Source of the DNA: Aedes albopictus
Taxonomy: Eukaryota > Arthropoda > Insecta > Diptera > Culicidae
Assembly (NCBI RefSeq): GCF_035046485.1
Contig: NC_085137.1
Span: 134,544,703 to 134,608,702, forward strand
Length of the DNA stretch: 64,000 nt
Direction: 5' to 3'
Below the pieces are notes generated by a model. The model was not told where the DNA came from and ran no database searches. It saw nothing but the letters and a program-made list of their open reading frames with translations. A program made the position numbers and the translations under genes. Of the stretch, positions 10,690 to 22,317 are shown in pieces. The number at the start of each line of letters is the position of its first letter. Within the stretch, counting starts at the first letter, position 1.

Positions 10690-13675
10690 GGAATTCCTCA
10701 AGATATTGCTTCAGGAATTTCTTAACAAATGCCATAATGAATTTGAATTTATCCAGCAGTTTCTCCAAAAATTTCTTTAATATTTTTCCAGGTTATTTTA
10801 TTGTAGATATTCCAGCAGAAATTACCTTCGGAAAACTTGCAGTAATTCCATTGGGAATACCTTCAGAAATTTCTTCAATAAATCCTCCAGAAGTTTTATT
10901 ACGAATTTCACCATGCATTCTTTTGAGAATTTCCCCAGTAATTCTTTACAAATATCATTCTTAATTCCACTAGAAATCCGTTTGAGAAGCTTCGGAAAAT
11001 ACTTTAAGAATTTCTCCGGGAATTCTTTCAAAAATTCCAATCAAACTAAGATTCCTTCCCTAAGAAATTTTTAGAAAAATTTCTTCGAAAAATCCTTTAA
11101 TGAATTCCTTCGGAATTACCGGAAAAAATTCTTTGAAAATTTCTAAAGGAATTCCTTCGGAAATTCCTGTAGAAATATCTTTGGAAGTTGCTAGAGGAAT
11201 GCATTCGTGAATATTTAAAGGAATCAATTAAAAAATAATTTCAGGAATTTATTTCGAAAATCCTTGAGGAATGCCACCGGAAATTCCTTGACAAATTCTT
11301 CAGAAATTTCTTGAGCAATTCCTTCATTTCTAAAACTCCTTGAGAAATTCCATAAGACATTCCTTCGAGAGTTCTTCTACGATTTCCTTTAGAAGATTCT
11401 TAGGGAATTCCTTGAGAAATTTCTTTGAAATAGATTTAGAATATTCCTTGAGGAACTCCTTCGGAGTTTACGTGAGGAATTCTTCCGAAAATTCCTTGAG
11501 GAATACCTTCAAAAATTCTTGGAGGAATTCATCCGAAAATTTCTGTGAACATATTGAAAAAATTCAACTAAAAGTCTTATGAGATATCCCTTCTGAAATT
11601 CCATAAGGAATTACTTTAAAAATCTTTCAAAACTTTCTTGAAAATATATTTCGGGAATTCCTGAAGAAATGCTTTTTGTGACTTTTTTGTTTTCTAGAGG
11701 AACTCATTCGGAAATTCTTTGAAAAATTCCTTTAAAAATGCCTTGATAAGGAAAATTCGGAAATTGTTAAAGGAGTTCGTTTGGAAATTTTTTTTGACAT
11801 ATGTCTGAAATGTCTTATGGAATACCTTCGGAAATTTCGTGAGAAATTATTTGAGAAGTTCGTTGAGGAATTTTATCGGTTTTTTATATTTCTTTGCGAA
11901 ATTCCTCAAGGAATTCCAGTGAAAGATACTTGAGAAGTTTCTTCGGAAATTCCTCAAGAAATTCCTTTAAAAATGTATTGCGGAATTCCTACGAAAACTT
12001 GAGAAACTTCTTCAATCATTCCTTCAGAAATACGTTTGGGGATTATGTGAGAAAATCCTAAGGAAATTTTTTGAGGACAACCGTCAACAATTTTTGGAGG
12101 TATTTCAAGGCAAATCCATAAGAAATTTCTTTGGAAATTCCGGGAGGGATTTCTTTGGAAAATCGTAGAAGAATTCCTTCGAAAATAAAGGAGAAAGTCC
12201 TTTAAAAATTCCTGGAGAAATTCCATTGAAAATTCCTGGAGGAACTCCTACGGAAATTCCTGGACAAACTCCTCCGGAAACTCATGGAGGAATTCTTCGG
12301 GAAAATCCTGGAGGAATTCCCTCGGAAATTCTTGGAGGAATTCCTTCGAGAATTCGTGGAGGATTTGCTTCGGGAATTCCTGGAGGAATTTCTTCGGAAA
12401 TTCCTGGAGTAATTCGTTCGGAAATACCTGGAGAAATTCCTTCCTGAAATTTCTGGAGGAATTCCTGGAGAAATTCTTTCGAAAATTCCTGGTGGAATTT
12501 TTTCGGACATTCATGAAATAATTCCTTCGGAAATTCCGGCAGGAAATCCTTTGAAAATTCCAGGTGAAATCCCTTTGAAAATCCCTGCAGGAATTCCCTC
12601 GGAAATTTGAGGAGGAATTCCTTCGGAAATTGCTGGAAGATTTCCTTCGAAAATTCCTGAAAGAATTCCTTCGGAAATTTATGAAGGTATTACTTCGGAA
12701 ATTCCAGGAGGAATTCCTTCGGAAATTGCAGAAGGAATTTCTTTGAAAATTCCTGGAGGATCTCCTTCGGAAATTCCTGGAGGATTTAATCCGGAAATTT
12801 CTGAAGAAATTCATCCGGAAATTCATGGAGGAATTTATCAGGAAATTCCTGGAGGAATTCCTTTGAACATTCGTGGAGGAATTTCTTCAGAAATTCGTGA
12901 ATGAATTCTTTCGGAAAATTTCTGGAGCAATTCATTCGGAAATTCATGGACGAACTCCTTCGGAAAATGCTTTAGAATTTCCTTCGCAAAATTCCTGAAG
13001 GAATTCCTTCGGAGATTCATGGAGGAATTCCTTCGGTATTTCCTAGAGGAATTCCTCCGGAAATTCCTCGAGGAAATTCTTCGGAAATTCGTGGAGAGAT
13101 TCCGTCGGAAAATTTCTGGAGGAATTCCTTTGGAAATTCATGTAGGAATTCCTTCGGAAAATTCTTTAGAAGTTTCTTCGCAAAATTCCTGGAGGAATTC
13201 ATTCGGAAATTCATGGAGGAATTCCTTCGGACATTCATGGAGGAATTCCTTCGGAAATTCCAGGAGGACATCCTTTAAAAATTCCAAGAGGAATTTCTTT
13301 GATAATTCCTAGAAGAATTACTTCGGAAATTCTTGGAGGAATTCCTGCGGAAATTCCTCGAGGAATTTCTTCGGAAATTCGTAGAGGAATTCCGTCGGAA
13401 AATTTCTGGAGAAATTTCTTCGGAAATTCATGAAGGCATTCCTTCGGAAAATCCTTTAGAAATTCCAGGAGGAATTTGTTCGGCAAATCATGGAGGAATT
13501 CCTTCGAAAATTCATAGAAGGATTTCTTCGGAAATTCATGAAGGAATTCCTTCGGAAATTCCAGGAGGAAATCCTTTGAAAATTCCCAGAGGAATTCCCT
13601 TGAAAATTCCTGGAAGAATTCCTTCGGAAATTCCTGGAGGAATTCCTCCGGAAATTCCTAGAGTAATTCCTCCAA
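10690..13675 (+). repeat. 24-bp GGAATTCC array, first orientation
   Basis: From about 12.2 kb the unit is close to GGAATTCCTTCGGAAATTCC plus TGGA, 24 bp, or eight codons. It reads Ile-Pro-Ser-Glu-Ile-Pro-Gly-Gly in one frame and a Phe-Leu-Arg-Lys-Phe-Leu-Glu-Glu register in another. Because 24 is divisible by three and the unit has few stops, many long but non-genic frames arise on both strands. Units left of 12 kb are more degenerate. Each unit contains the palindrome GGAATTCC. Confidence 0.88.
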
Positions 13676-16115
13676 TGGAATTCCTCCGGGAATTTTTAAA
13701 GAAATTCCTCCAATAATTTCCTCCAGGAATTTCCGAAATAATTGCTCCACGAATTTCAGAAGGAATGCATCCAAGAGATTCCGTAGGGATTTCTCCAGGA
13801 ATTTCCGAAGAAATTCCCCTAAGAATTTCCGAAAGAATTCCTGCAGGGATTTCCAAAGGAATTCCTCCATGAATCTTAAAACGAATTCATCCAGCAATTT
13901 CCGAAGGAATTCCTCCCGGAATTTCCGAAAGAATTTCTCCAGGAATTTTGGAAGGAATTCCTAATGGAATTTTTAAAGGAATTCCTCCATGAATTTTCGA
14001 GGGAATTCCTCTTGGAATTTCCAAAAATAAAATCCAAAAAGACTTTCCGAAAAAAATTCTCCAGGAATTTCAGAAGAAATACCTCCAGGAATTTCTAAAG
14101 GAATTCCTCCAGGAATTTTCGAAAGAATACCTCCAGGCATTTGCGAAGGAATTCTTCCAGTAATTTCCGAAGAAATTATTCCAGCAATTTCCGAAGGAAT
14201 TCCTCCTGGAATTTTCAAAGGAATTCGTCCAGTAATTTCCGAAGGAATTCCTACAGGAATCATAAAAAGCATTCCTCTAAGAAGTTTAGAATGATTTTTT
14301 TTCCAGGAATGTCCTAAGGAATTCATCCAAAAATTTTCTCAGGAATTTCTCTATAGATTTCTGAAAGAATTCCTCCAGAAATTTCCGGAGGTATTCATCC
14401 AAGATTTTTCGAGGGAACTCCCCAAGGAATTTCCGAAGGAATTCCTCCAGAAATTTCCGAAGGAATTCCTTCAGGAATTTCCGAACGAATTCCTTCAGGA
14501 ATTTCCGAAGGAATTCCTTCAGTAATTTCCGAAGGAATTCTTCAAGGAATTTGCGAAAGGATTCCTCCAAGAATTTTGAAAGGAATTCCTTCTGGAATTT
14601 TTTAAGGAATTCCTCCAGGATTTTTTGAAGGAATTGCTTCAGGAATTTCCGAAGCAATTCCTCCCGGAATTTCCGAAGCAATTCCTCCCGGAATTTCCGA
14701 AAGAATTCCTCCAGTAATTCCTAAAGAAATTTCTTCTGGAATTTCCGAATGAATTCCTCCAGGAATCTCCAAAGGAATTCGTCCAGCAATTTCCGAAGGA
14801 ATTCCTCCCGGAATTTCTGAAAGAATTCCTCTAGAAATTTCCGAAAGTATTCATCCAAGATTTTTCGGAGGACCTCTCCAAGGAATTTTCGATGGAATTC
14901 CTCTAGTAATTTCCAAACAAAGTCCTTCAGGAATTTCCGATGGAATTTCTCCAGAAATTTCCGAAGGAATTCTTCCAGGTTTTTGGAAAGGATTCCTCCA
15001 AGAATTTTGGAAGGAATTCCTCCAGGAATTTCCAATGGAATTCCTTCAGGAATTTCCGAAAGAATTCCTCCAGGAATTCGTAAAGGAATTTCTCCTGGAA
15101 TTTCCGAATGAATTCCTCCGGGAATCTCCAAAGGAATTCGTCCAGCAATTTTCGAAGGAATTCCTCCCGAAATTTCTGAAAGAATTCCTTCAGGAATTTT
15201 TTTAAGGAATTCCTAATGGAATTTTCGGAGGAATTCTGCTAGGAATTTCCGACGGTATTCCTCCAGGAATTTCAAAAAAAAAACATCTAAAAAGAATTTC
15301 CCAAAAAAATCCTCCAAGAATTTCCGAAGGAATTGTTCCAGGAATTTCCGAAGGAATTCTTCCAGGAATTTCCAAAAAAATCGTCCAGCAATTTCCGAAG
15401 GAATTCCTTCTGGAATTTCCAATGAAATTCGTCCAGCAATTTCCGAAGGAATTCCTCCCGGAATTTCCGAAAGAATTCCTCCGGGAATTCCTGAAGGAAT
15501 TCCTCCTGAAATTCCAAAGGAATTCGTCCAGCAATTTCCGAAGGAATTCCTCCCGAAATTTCTGAAAGAATTCCTTCAGGAATTTCCGAAGGAATTCCTC
15601 CAGGAATTCCGCTAGGAATTTCCGAAGGAATTCCTGCAAGAATTCCCAAAAAAAAAATCCAAAAGGTATTTCCGAAAAAAATCCTCCACGACTTTCCGAA
15701 GGAATTCCTCCAGGCCTTTCCGAAGCGATTCCTCCAGGAATTTTCAATGACATTCGTCCAGCAATTTCCGAAGGAATTCCTTCAGGAATTTCCAAAAGCA
15801 TTCCTCCAGGAAGTTTGGAATTATTTTGTCCAGGAATTTCTTAAGGAATTTACCTAAGGATTTCCTCACGAATTTCTCTATGGATTTCTGAAAGAATTCC
15901 TCCAGGAATCTCCGAAGGTATTCATCCAAGATTTTCCCAAGGAACTGCCCAAGGAATTTCCGATGGAATTCTTCCAGGAATTCGCGAAGGGATTCCTCCA
16001 GGAATTTTGGATGGAATTCCGTCAGGAATTTCCAAAGGAATTCCTCCAGGTATTTCCGAAGGAATACCTTCAGGAATTTCCGAAGATATTCCTCCAAGAA
16101 TTTCCGCAGGAATTC
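13676..16115 (-). repeat. 24-bp GGAATTCC array, opposite orientation
   Basis: Same unit as the preceding block but reverse-complemented (AATTCCTCCAGGAATTTCCG as read on the plus strand). The switch occurs around 13665-13700. Short insertions of AAAAAAAATCC appear near 14025, 15270 and 15650, suggesting higher-order duplications of several hundred bp within this half. The 199- and 136-codon frames on the minus strand are repeat translations. Confidence 0.87.
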
Positions 16116-16280
16116 CTGCATACATTAAAAAAATACGAGGATGCAGGAGAATTTCATTTTTACTAGTCAAAAACAGCTCTGATCATCTAAGTTTTTCGGT
16201 TAAGTTAGAATATAGTTGCTCGGTCAGGGGGGGGCCACGGCCCCCCCCTGCCCCCCCCTGGCTACGCCCTTGCATACATG

Positions 16281-18372
16281 GTATCATAGCTCATATTATC
16301 ATTCCGTGGCCACCATGTAGGATTTCAAAAAAGAGTCAAATGTCGCTTTTTGGCTTCTACTCATTAAGCCCGATAAAGGCTGGGTATGTTGCGTATTTGT
16401 GATCCTATTGTGATCCACTAGACTCTGCCCAGCAACTCCTATCCCTACCTCCGCGTGGTTCCGGCTGGAACTATGAGAAAACTTACGAAAGATCGGCTAA
16501 CCAACTCCGGTAGGAACTTTGGTTGTAGGCTGACAGGGAAGGGGTGGTTCGCTTCTGCAAACTCGAGCGTCTGTTCTCCAGATGGAGCGGCTCACAATAG
16601 CGTCTGATTCCGATGTTAGGGGCGACTGATCAACGTCCGGGTGCCAGGGAAGGACTCTAAGCTCAACTGTGCACTATGGTCCTCCGGAAAGTAGAGAGTT
16701 GGTGGCAGGCCTTACGAGCCAGCCGTAGAAACTGTTGTAATGGAAAATCAGCCACAGAATAATACACACCGAGACCAACGACAACGACCCCAGCAAACAA
16801 AAAAGACTTGCGGTTGGAAACTCGGTACGTGGAACTGTCGATCTCTCAACTTCATTGGGAGCACCCGCATACTCGCCGATCTACTGAAGGACCGCGGGTT
16901 CGACATCGTAGCGCTGCAAGAGGTATGTTGAACAGGATCCATGCCATGGTGCGAACGTTAAGAGGTAATCATACCATCTACCAGAGCAGCGGCAACACAC
17001 GCGAGCTGGGAACAGCGATGGTTGGTGACCGATCGTCGAGAGAATGTGCAGGTTGAGAATTAAGGGGCGATCCTTCAACTTCAGCGTAATAAATGTGCGT
17101 AACCCACACTCCGGAAACGATGTTGATGTCAAGGATGCATTTTACGCGCAGCTCGAACCGCTGCACAAACCACGATGTCAAAATCATCGTAACGCTCAGG
17201 TTGGCCAGGAGGAGGAATTCAGACGATTGGGAAGTTCAGTGCCCACATGAAAACGGCTTAAGACTAATTGATTTCGCCGCCTCCAAAAATATGGCCATTC
17301 GTAGCACCTTCTTCCAACACAGCCTCCCTTATCGTTACACCTGGAGATCAGCACAGCAGATGGCATCGCAAATCGACTACGTTCTGATTGACGGACGGCA
17401 CTTCTCCGATATTATCGACGTCAGGACCTATCGTGGCGCCAACAACTCTCCGTCACCAACAATGTGCGGTACCGGCGACCGCCACGTTACAACCTAGAGT
17501 GACTAAAACAACCGGATGTCGCCTCAGCATACGCGCAGAATCTCGAGGCTGCGTTGTCAGTAAAGGGCGAGCTCGAGGAGGCCCCTCTTGAGGACTGCTG
17601 GAGTACAGTAAAAGCAGCCATCAACGACGCAGCCGAGAGCATCATCGGGTACGTGGAACGGAATCGACGGAACGAATGGTTCGACTAAAAGTTCAGAACG
17701 GGTTTGGAGGAGAAGAACGCAGTGCGGGCGGTAATGCTGCAGCAAGGGACCCAGCAGAACATGGAACAGTATCCCGCCTCTTTCGAGAGAAAAAGCGCCG
17801 CCTGGAAGAAGCGGAGTGCGAGGAAATGGAACTGCTGTGCCGTTCCCAAGAAACACGGAAAATCTATCAGAAGCTCAACGCATCCCGCAACGGCTTCGTG
17901 CCGCGAACCGAAATATGCAGGAATAAGGACGGAGGCCTCTTGACGGACGGGAGTGAGGTGATCGAAAGGTGGAAACAGCACTTCGAACAGCACCTGAACT
18001 CATCAATATGGGCACAGAAAAGTTGACCACCTGTCTGCATCGGTTGATAGTCAGGATCTGGGAAACCGAACAGCTGAACTATCGGAGGAGTGGAAGGAAG
18101 GGGTAGTAATCTGCCCCATTCACAAGAAAGGCGACCATTTGGAATGAGAGAACTTCAGAGCAATCAATATTTTGAATGCTGCCTACAAAGTGCTATCCCA
18201 GATCATCTTCCGTCGTTTGTCACCTAAAACGAATGAAATCGTAGGAAGTTATGAAGCCGGCTTCATCGACGGCCCATCGACAACGGACCACACGAAAACA
18301 GCTGACCACTTGGTAGCGGTGCTAGCGTACTCAAACTACTGGGAACCAGCACCACGTCTGCCTGCGGTCTAG
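16281..18372 (+). pseudogene. Decayed RTE-type non-LTR retrotransposon: endonuclease and start of RT
   Basis: Several frames together show an apurinic-type endonuclease followed by reverse transcriptase. From 16740 one frame gives GTWNCRSLN and IVALQEV (catalytic Glu region). Around 17280-17420 another gives a TW...QIDYVLID block. At 17676-18026 the linker carries NGFVPR and VIERWKQHF. At 18110-18290 RT pieces appear, with VICPIHKKGDH and NAAYKVLSQIIFRRL. Frame changes and stops (for example after 16928 and at 18145) make it non-functional. The style matches RTE-clade elements such as mosquito JAM; assignment is by motif only. The stretch 16281-16739 is probably its 5' untranslated part. RT motifs continue at 20752. 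Confidence 0.75.
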
Positions 18373-19892
18373 GCGAAGGATGCTGCGAGCACCTATTTAT
18401 CAGGAGCGGTATGAACTACGGGAGGCCTTCATGGCTGCCAAAGTCACACTCAAGATCAATATTAGGACAAACAAAAAGGTCTGATATAAGAGATTGTCTT
18501 AGAGTGCCAATCCGCGGGGTGACCGTCTACAGGATCTCGATTGCAAGACACGAGGTATTATGACTGTCACTAAGCAGTCTCCAGAGATGCTGGAGAAGAT
18601 CATTAAAAGGCTGCACCCAGCACCCGCGTCATAACCCAAGTCCTTGGCTTCATTTCGTGGGATCTGTGGGACTGTGGCGGGTGGTGAGATCTAATAGTTT
18701 ATTGTGGCGTAAACAGGCTATGGGAAAACCTGGCCACACGTCAAGATCACGAAGAGTAATCTCATAGCATGGACAAGGGCATAAAAGTCTTTTACATCGA
18801 CCCTTTTGAACCACTATGGACACTATGATTGAAAAAAAACTTTTTTAGCGATACCTAACCCTATATCTCTACCACGCTCTATGATACCAATCTGATATAC
18901 GAGTAACGTACAAAACGCTCAAAAGATTAGAAGTCCGCCACTGGTACAACACTTGTTAACAGCTAAAAAACGCAGCTCGGTTTCTCTAAAACAAGATCAA
19001 TCCTAAAAATGCCACTGAACGTTTTTCCACAAGAGGGGAAGCAACACATCACTGAAGGAAGAAATCAACCAACTCCTCCTTCTCTCATCCATTCGACCGC
19101 AATGTGGTCAGAGAGAATGGCCAACCAGGGAATGGGTGTTTGTGAATGAAACGTCGAAAAGAGGAATTGATGATTTTCGGGCCAAAAATTTCCCATTGAC
19201 TACATGCGCCGCCGGTCGCCGGCGGCAGCCCATACATCCCCCCAGTCAGATGAAGACTGCGTTCTGTGGGTTTTGGTCCGGTTGTGTCCGCCGACTTTTA
19301 CTATAGGTATACATCGTAGTGTACGCATCCATTCATGGCAGCCGGAAAAGGGTTTAATGTCGTTTTCAATTAAAGCCAAAACGACAACCGTTCGTGGTGG
19401 GGTGGGAGCGGATTAATCACCTTATTTCGCTTTGTAGAGGCTTTGTGATCCCGCATCGCGTCAGAATTGTGCTCGCGGGCGGCGGGACCGCCACGATCGG
19501 AAAGATGAAACATCTTCCGTATGGACGAAGAAGGAGATCTTGTACACACTGACTGACGGCTGAGTTTGGTGTGGGATCTTGTTTGGTGTTTGATTAATTA
19601 AATTTTAACGGATCTAGGCGAATCTCCTACGAGGAAGGTACGTTCAGACGTGAAGAGGGTCAGCGATGGAGCGCATTCAGTTGGGCTTAACACTCACAGT
19701 CAGGTGGCCAACTGCAATAGCGTGGCAATTACTGCATTCTCATCTTCTACTGCAGTTGCCTAGGTCTCCTATGTTTACATACGTTCCCCGCACTGTTCTG
19801 TGCTCATCATAATGTTGCTTCCACCATTCAATCACCTCAAAATCATCTGATAAGAGGCAGTGTCCTCATCCTTTTACATTTCGGCGTCTCCT
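18373..19892. other. Unassigned stretch between RTE fragments
   Basis: About 1.5 kb without convincing coding. 18380-18800 may be old transposon debris (stop-ridden frames). 19000-19640 is GC-richer and non-repetitive. The block separates two consecutive parts of the RTE reverse transcriptase, so part of it is probably inserted DNA whose boundaries I cannot place. Confidence 0.4.
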
Positions 19893-20385
19893 GAGCAGAA
19901 GGGCATACCTTACAAATACCATGCGAAGAGCAACATGTGCTCTAATACCTAAAATTGTTATTACTGCGTTATTCTACGAAATGTTATGAGAACATCACAA
20001 TAACAGTTGGAGGTATTTGAGCAGAATTTGGTATTGATATAGTATTTGTTGATTCAGCAGTGAAAATAACCGAAGAGCAAGATTTGCTATTACATCATGA
20101 AGCCATCGAACAAATGAAACATTTGATAACAAGAAATGTTATTAGTTTGTTATTCAATAACTTTGGAATGACAAATACAATACTTGAAATTTTAGGTATG
20201 CATTCATTATCGAAATAACAAGACTTGTTATTTTCTAGGTGTTATTTATACAAAATTTTGGTATTCGTTTTTGTTATTTTGCCTCTTATTACCACCTAAT
20301 GAAGGACATATCAAGGTATTGTAGTATTAAGAATAAATACCTTGATATGTTATTCACTTGTTATTTTCTTCTGCTCGGGCTGCCA
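19893..20385. mobile_element. GAGCAGAAG-ended element, about 490 bp, intact copy
   Basis: Starts GAGCAGAAGGGCATACC and ends in the inverse of GAGCAGAAGAAAATAAC. The interior consists of alternating TTGTTATT, GGTATT and AATAACA motifs. One end matches 32342-32540 and the other matches 39930-40102, which identifies both ends of the larger copy there. Target duplication not clear. No coding. Confidence 0.75.
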
Positions 20386-20751
20386 GGCGTCGTTTTTGAT
20401 TTTCTCCAAGAGGTGAGTCTGCTGATTCCACTTCTGTTTGTGTCGTTCCATGTGATTCCATTCTCCATTTGGAATTCCGTCTTTCTCTAAAAATGAGGTA
20501 ATTTATGTCGGAAGAAGGTCCTGTTTTTAGTCAGGTTTTTCAGATGGTGAACACTGAGCATTCATATAGTGGAATCTATCGCATAATGCGAATAAGTTTG
20601 TGGGTGGGAAGATGGCTAAGCTTACTTTGGCGACGACTGCTCTAAGAGGCATACTGAAGTATTGAATTCTTAGAACCCTAAGTAGGATGTTGGGATCAAT
20701 ATGAGTCAGACAGGCTCGCTGAACGTGCACTACGCCATCGTGGAAGGTTAA

Positions 20752-21328
20752 GACAACGATTAACCTAGGAAGCTTATCAGGCTGATCTAAGCTAAGATGG
20801 ACGGTGAGTAAAAATACGGTAAGCTTTCGTGTGTCTAAGCTATTTGCTTCTCACTGAGAACTGCGTTACGGTGCACGGTGTCAAAATTTTGATTATTATA
20901 GAACTTTCATGTACCTCGGATTTTTCTTCATTTAATGTTAGAATTTCGGCTATAATTTATAAATGCAAAATTTGAAAATATTCTATCGGGGAAAATTTGA
21001 GTTAGATGAGTTTTTAGCTATTTTCCATACTAAAAATCAATAATTACTATTTTAGCCCAAAAAACGTCCCATACAAAATGTATGGAAAAATTTTCGCCGA
21101 TGAAATATTTTCTAGTTTTCCGATAATGAATATATAGCCCAAATACTTATCATTTTCGAAGGAAAATCCGAGGTACATGAATGTTCGATAATAATCGAAA
21201 TTTTGACACCGTGCGGTGGCAGACCCTTATGCCTGCTTTTCAACATCGCAAACCGGGTTTAACAGAGAATTTGATCTTCACGAAATTTGGTCAATTTGTA
21301 TGTTTTGCGGATGACATGGACATTATTG
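20752..21328 (+). pseudogene. RTE reverse transcriptase, middle part, broken by a MITE
   Basis: Before the MITE, 20770-20810 reads KLIRLI-stop-AKMDGE. After it, RPLCLLFNIA and then CFADDMDII, the variant of the catalytic YADD box, at about 21305-21325. With the MITE and one copy of its 5-bp duplication set aside, the site falls in the conserved LRQGDPL region of RTE-type RT. Same strand and order as the fragment at 16281-18372. The coding is cut off just after the ADD box by the LTR element; the few bases after that LTR element (29661 onward) are the expected continuation. Confidence 0.65.
20874..21213. mobile_element. MITE, 340 bp, inserted in an RT pseudogene
   Basis: Arms CACGGTGTCAAAATTT...ATTATTAT and CATGTACCTCGGATTTT are inverted at the two ends. 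Flanked by CGGTG on both sides (20869-20873, 21214-21218), a plausible 5-bp duplication. Non-coding. Insertion falls inside the LRQGDP motif of the surrounding RTE remnant. Confidence 0.8.
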
Positions 21329-21465
21329 TGTAGAAGTCGTCTGGTTAATGGTTGGTAAATAACAGAATGTGTTTATTGACTTAAAGTGTTTCTAACTGTC
21401 TAATCCCTAAGCCTACTATAACGGAAACGGAAATGAACAACGTACTAGATGTTCACGCTACTACA
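21329..21465 (-). repeat. 3' LTR of the gypsy element
   Basis: 137 bp, TG...CA ends. Compared with the other LTR it differs by a handful of substitutions and small indels (for example GTTAATGG against GTTGATGG, and TAAATAACAG against ATAACAG), showing the insertion is not very recent. Confidence 0.9.
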
Positions 21466-21505
21466 ACTCGGCCATCCTGATGAGACTTCGACCCGAAGTA
21501 TATTG

Positions 21506-22317
21506 TTACAAATCATTGGGCGTCCAACGTTTTAAATTACACGGATCAAAAACCGAACTGAACGGAACTTGATTTAATTGAAATCCGTCAATATCTGATA
21601 CAACAAATCTATTATTAGGAAGAATTTTCTTAATTTGGTAAGGGCCTTTGAATTGTTTTTGAAGCTTACGAGACACACCAACCTCTGGCCTGTTTGGAAT
21701 ATAAACCAAATCACCAACATTAAAAGTGTTGTTTATTTTGCACTTATTATCGTAATATTTTCTATTATTTGATTGAACTATTTTAACTCAGCTTCGCTAA
21801 GAATTGTAGTTAAACCTTTGTATGGAGAAGCATCTATCAATTTCGCTAAAAGTGGTGTAATTGATTTGTTAAATCTTTCGATTTGACCATTAGACTTTGG
21901 ACACCCGGAAGCAATTAGTACGTGCTTGATATTGGATTCATTCATGAATGCTTTGAAACTGTTTGATGTAAAACATGTGCCTCTGTCTGTAACTAATTTT
22001 GTGGGAATTGAATAATTTGAAAAGTAGTTGCGTAAATGCTTCAAAGCTTCGCTAGTATTAGTTGTTTTACAAGGATATAATTTAATAAATTTGGTGAAGC
22101 CATCAACAATACCAAAAATATATTTAAAATGTGAATTATTTATTTTCAGAGGACCGTAATAATTTATATGAATGGCTTCAAAAGGAGTATTACCCTTATC
22201 TATGTTATGTAATTCTCCGTCATACTTATGTAACTTCTTTGAAAACAATACGCACTTCAAGCAACTTTTAATATAATTTAATACTTTTTCCTTCATATTT
22301 GGAAACCAATAACATCT
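21506..22317 (-). pseudogene. Gypsy integrase core and C-terminal domain
   Basis: The part at 21778-22317 carries KSCLKC (the CxxC half of the zinc-binding domain), the core with LVTDRGTCFTS (second catalytic Asp) and NGQIERFNK (catalytic Glu). At the first catalytic site the sequence reads HINYYGPL, so codon 22162-22164 is AAT (Asn) where the family has Asp. The C-terminal piece at 21506-21709 has the FKGPYQIKK (GPY) motif but lies in another frame than the core. An Asn at a DDE position would be expected to abolish strand transfer. Confidence 0.85.

Larger units (their letters stand above)
10512..16272. mobile_element. 5.76-kb non-autonomous element with hAT-like ends enclosing opposed 24-bp arrays
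   Basis: The left end CAAGGGCGTAGCCAG is matched by CTGGCTACGCCCTTG at the right, flanked by the perfect 8-bp duplication CATACATG (10504-10511, 16273-16280). G-rich runs (GGGGGGGGG at the left; GGGGGGG and CCCCCCC near 16216-16258) follow each terminus. This terminal pattern and 8-bp target size fit hAT. No transposase is present. Nearly all of the interior is a GGAATTCC-type array that reverses orientation near 13675, so the element could fold back over about 5 kb. Confidence 0.88.

Noticed and set aside
12202..16402. Numerous 80-199-codon frames on both strands in the GGAATTCC arrays (for example 12248-12826 and 15202-15801 minus)
   Set aside because: They are translations of a 24-bp unit, whose length is a multiple of three and which lacks stops in several frames. 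There is no start context, splice signals or non-repetitive protein sequence.
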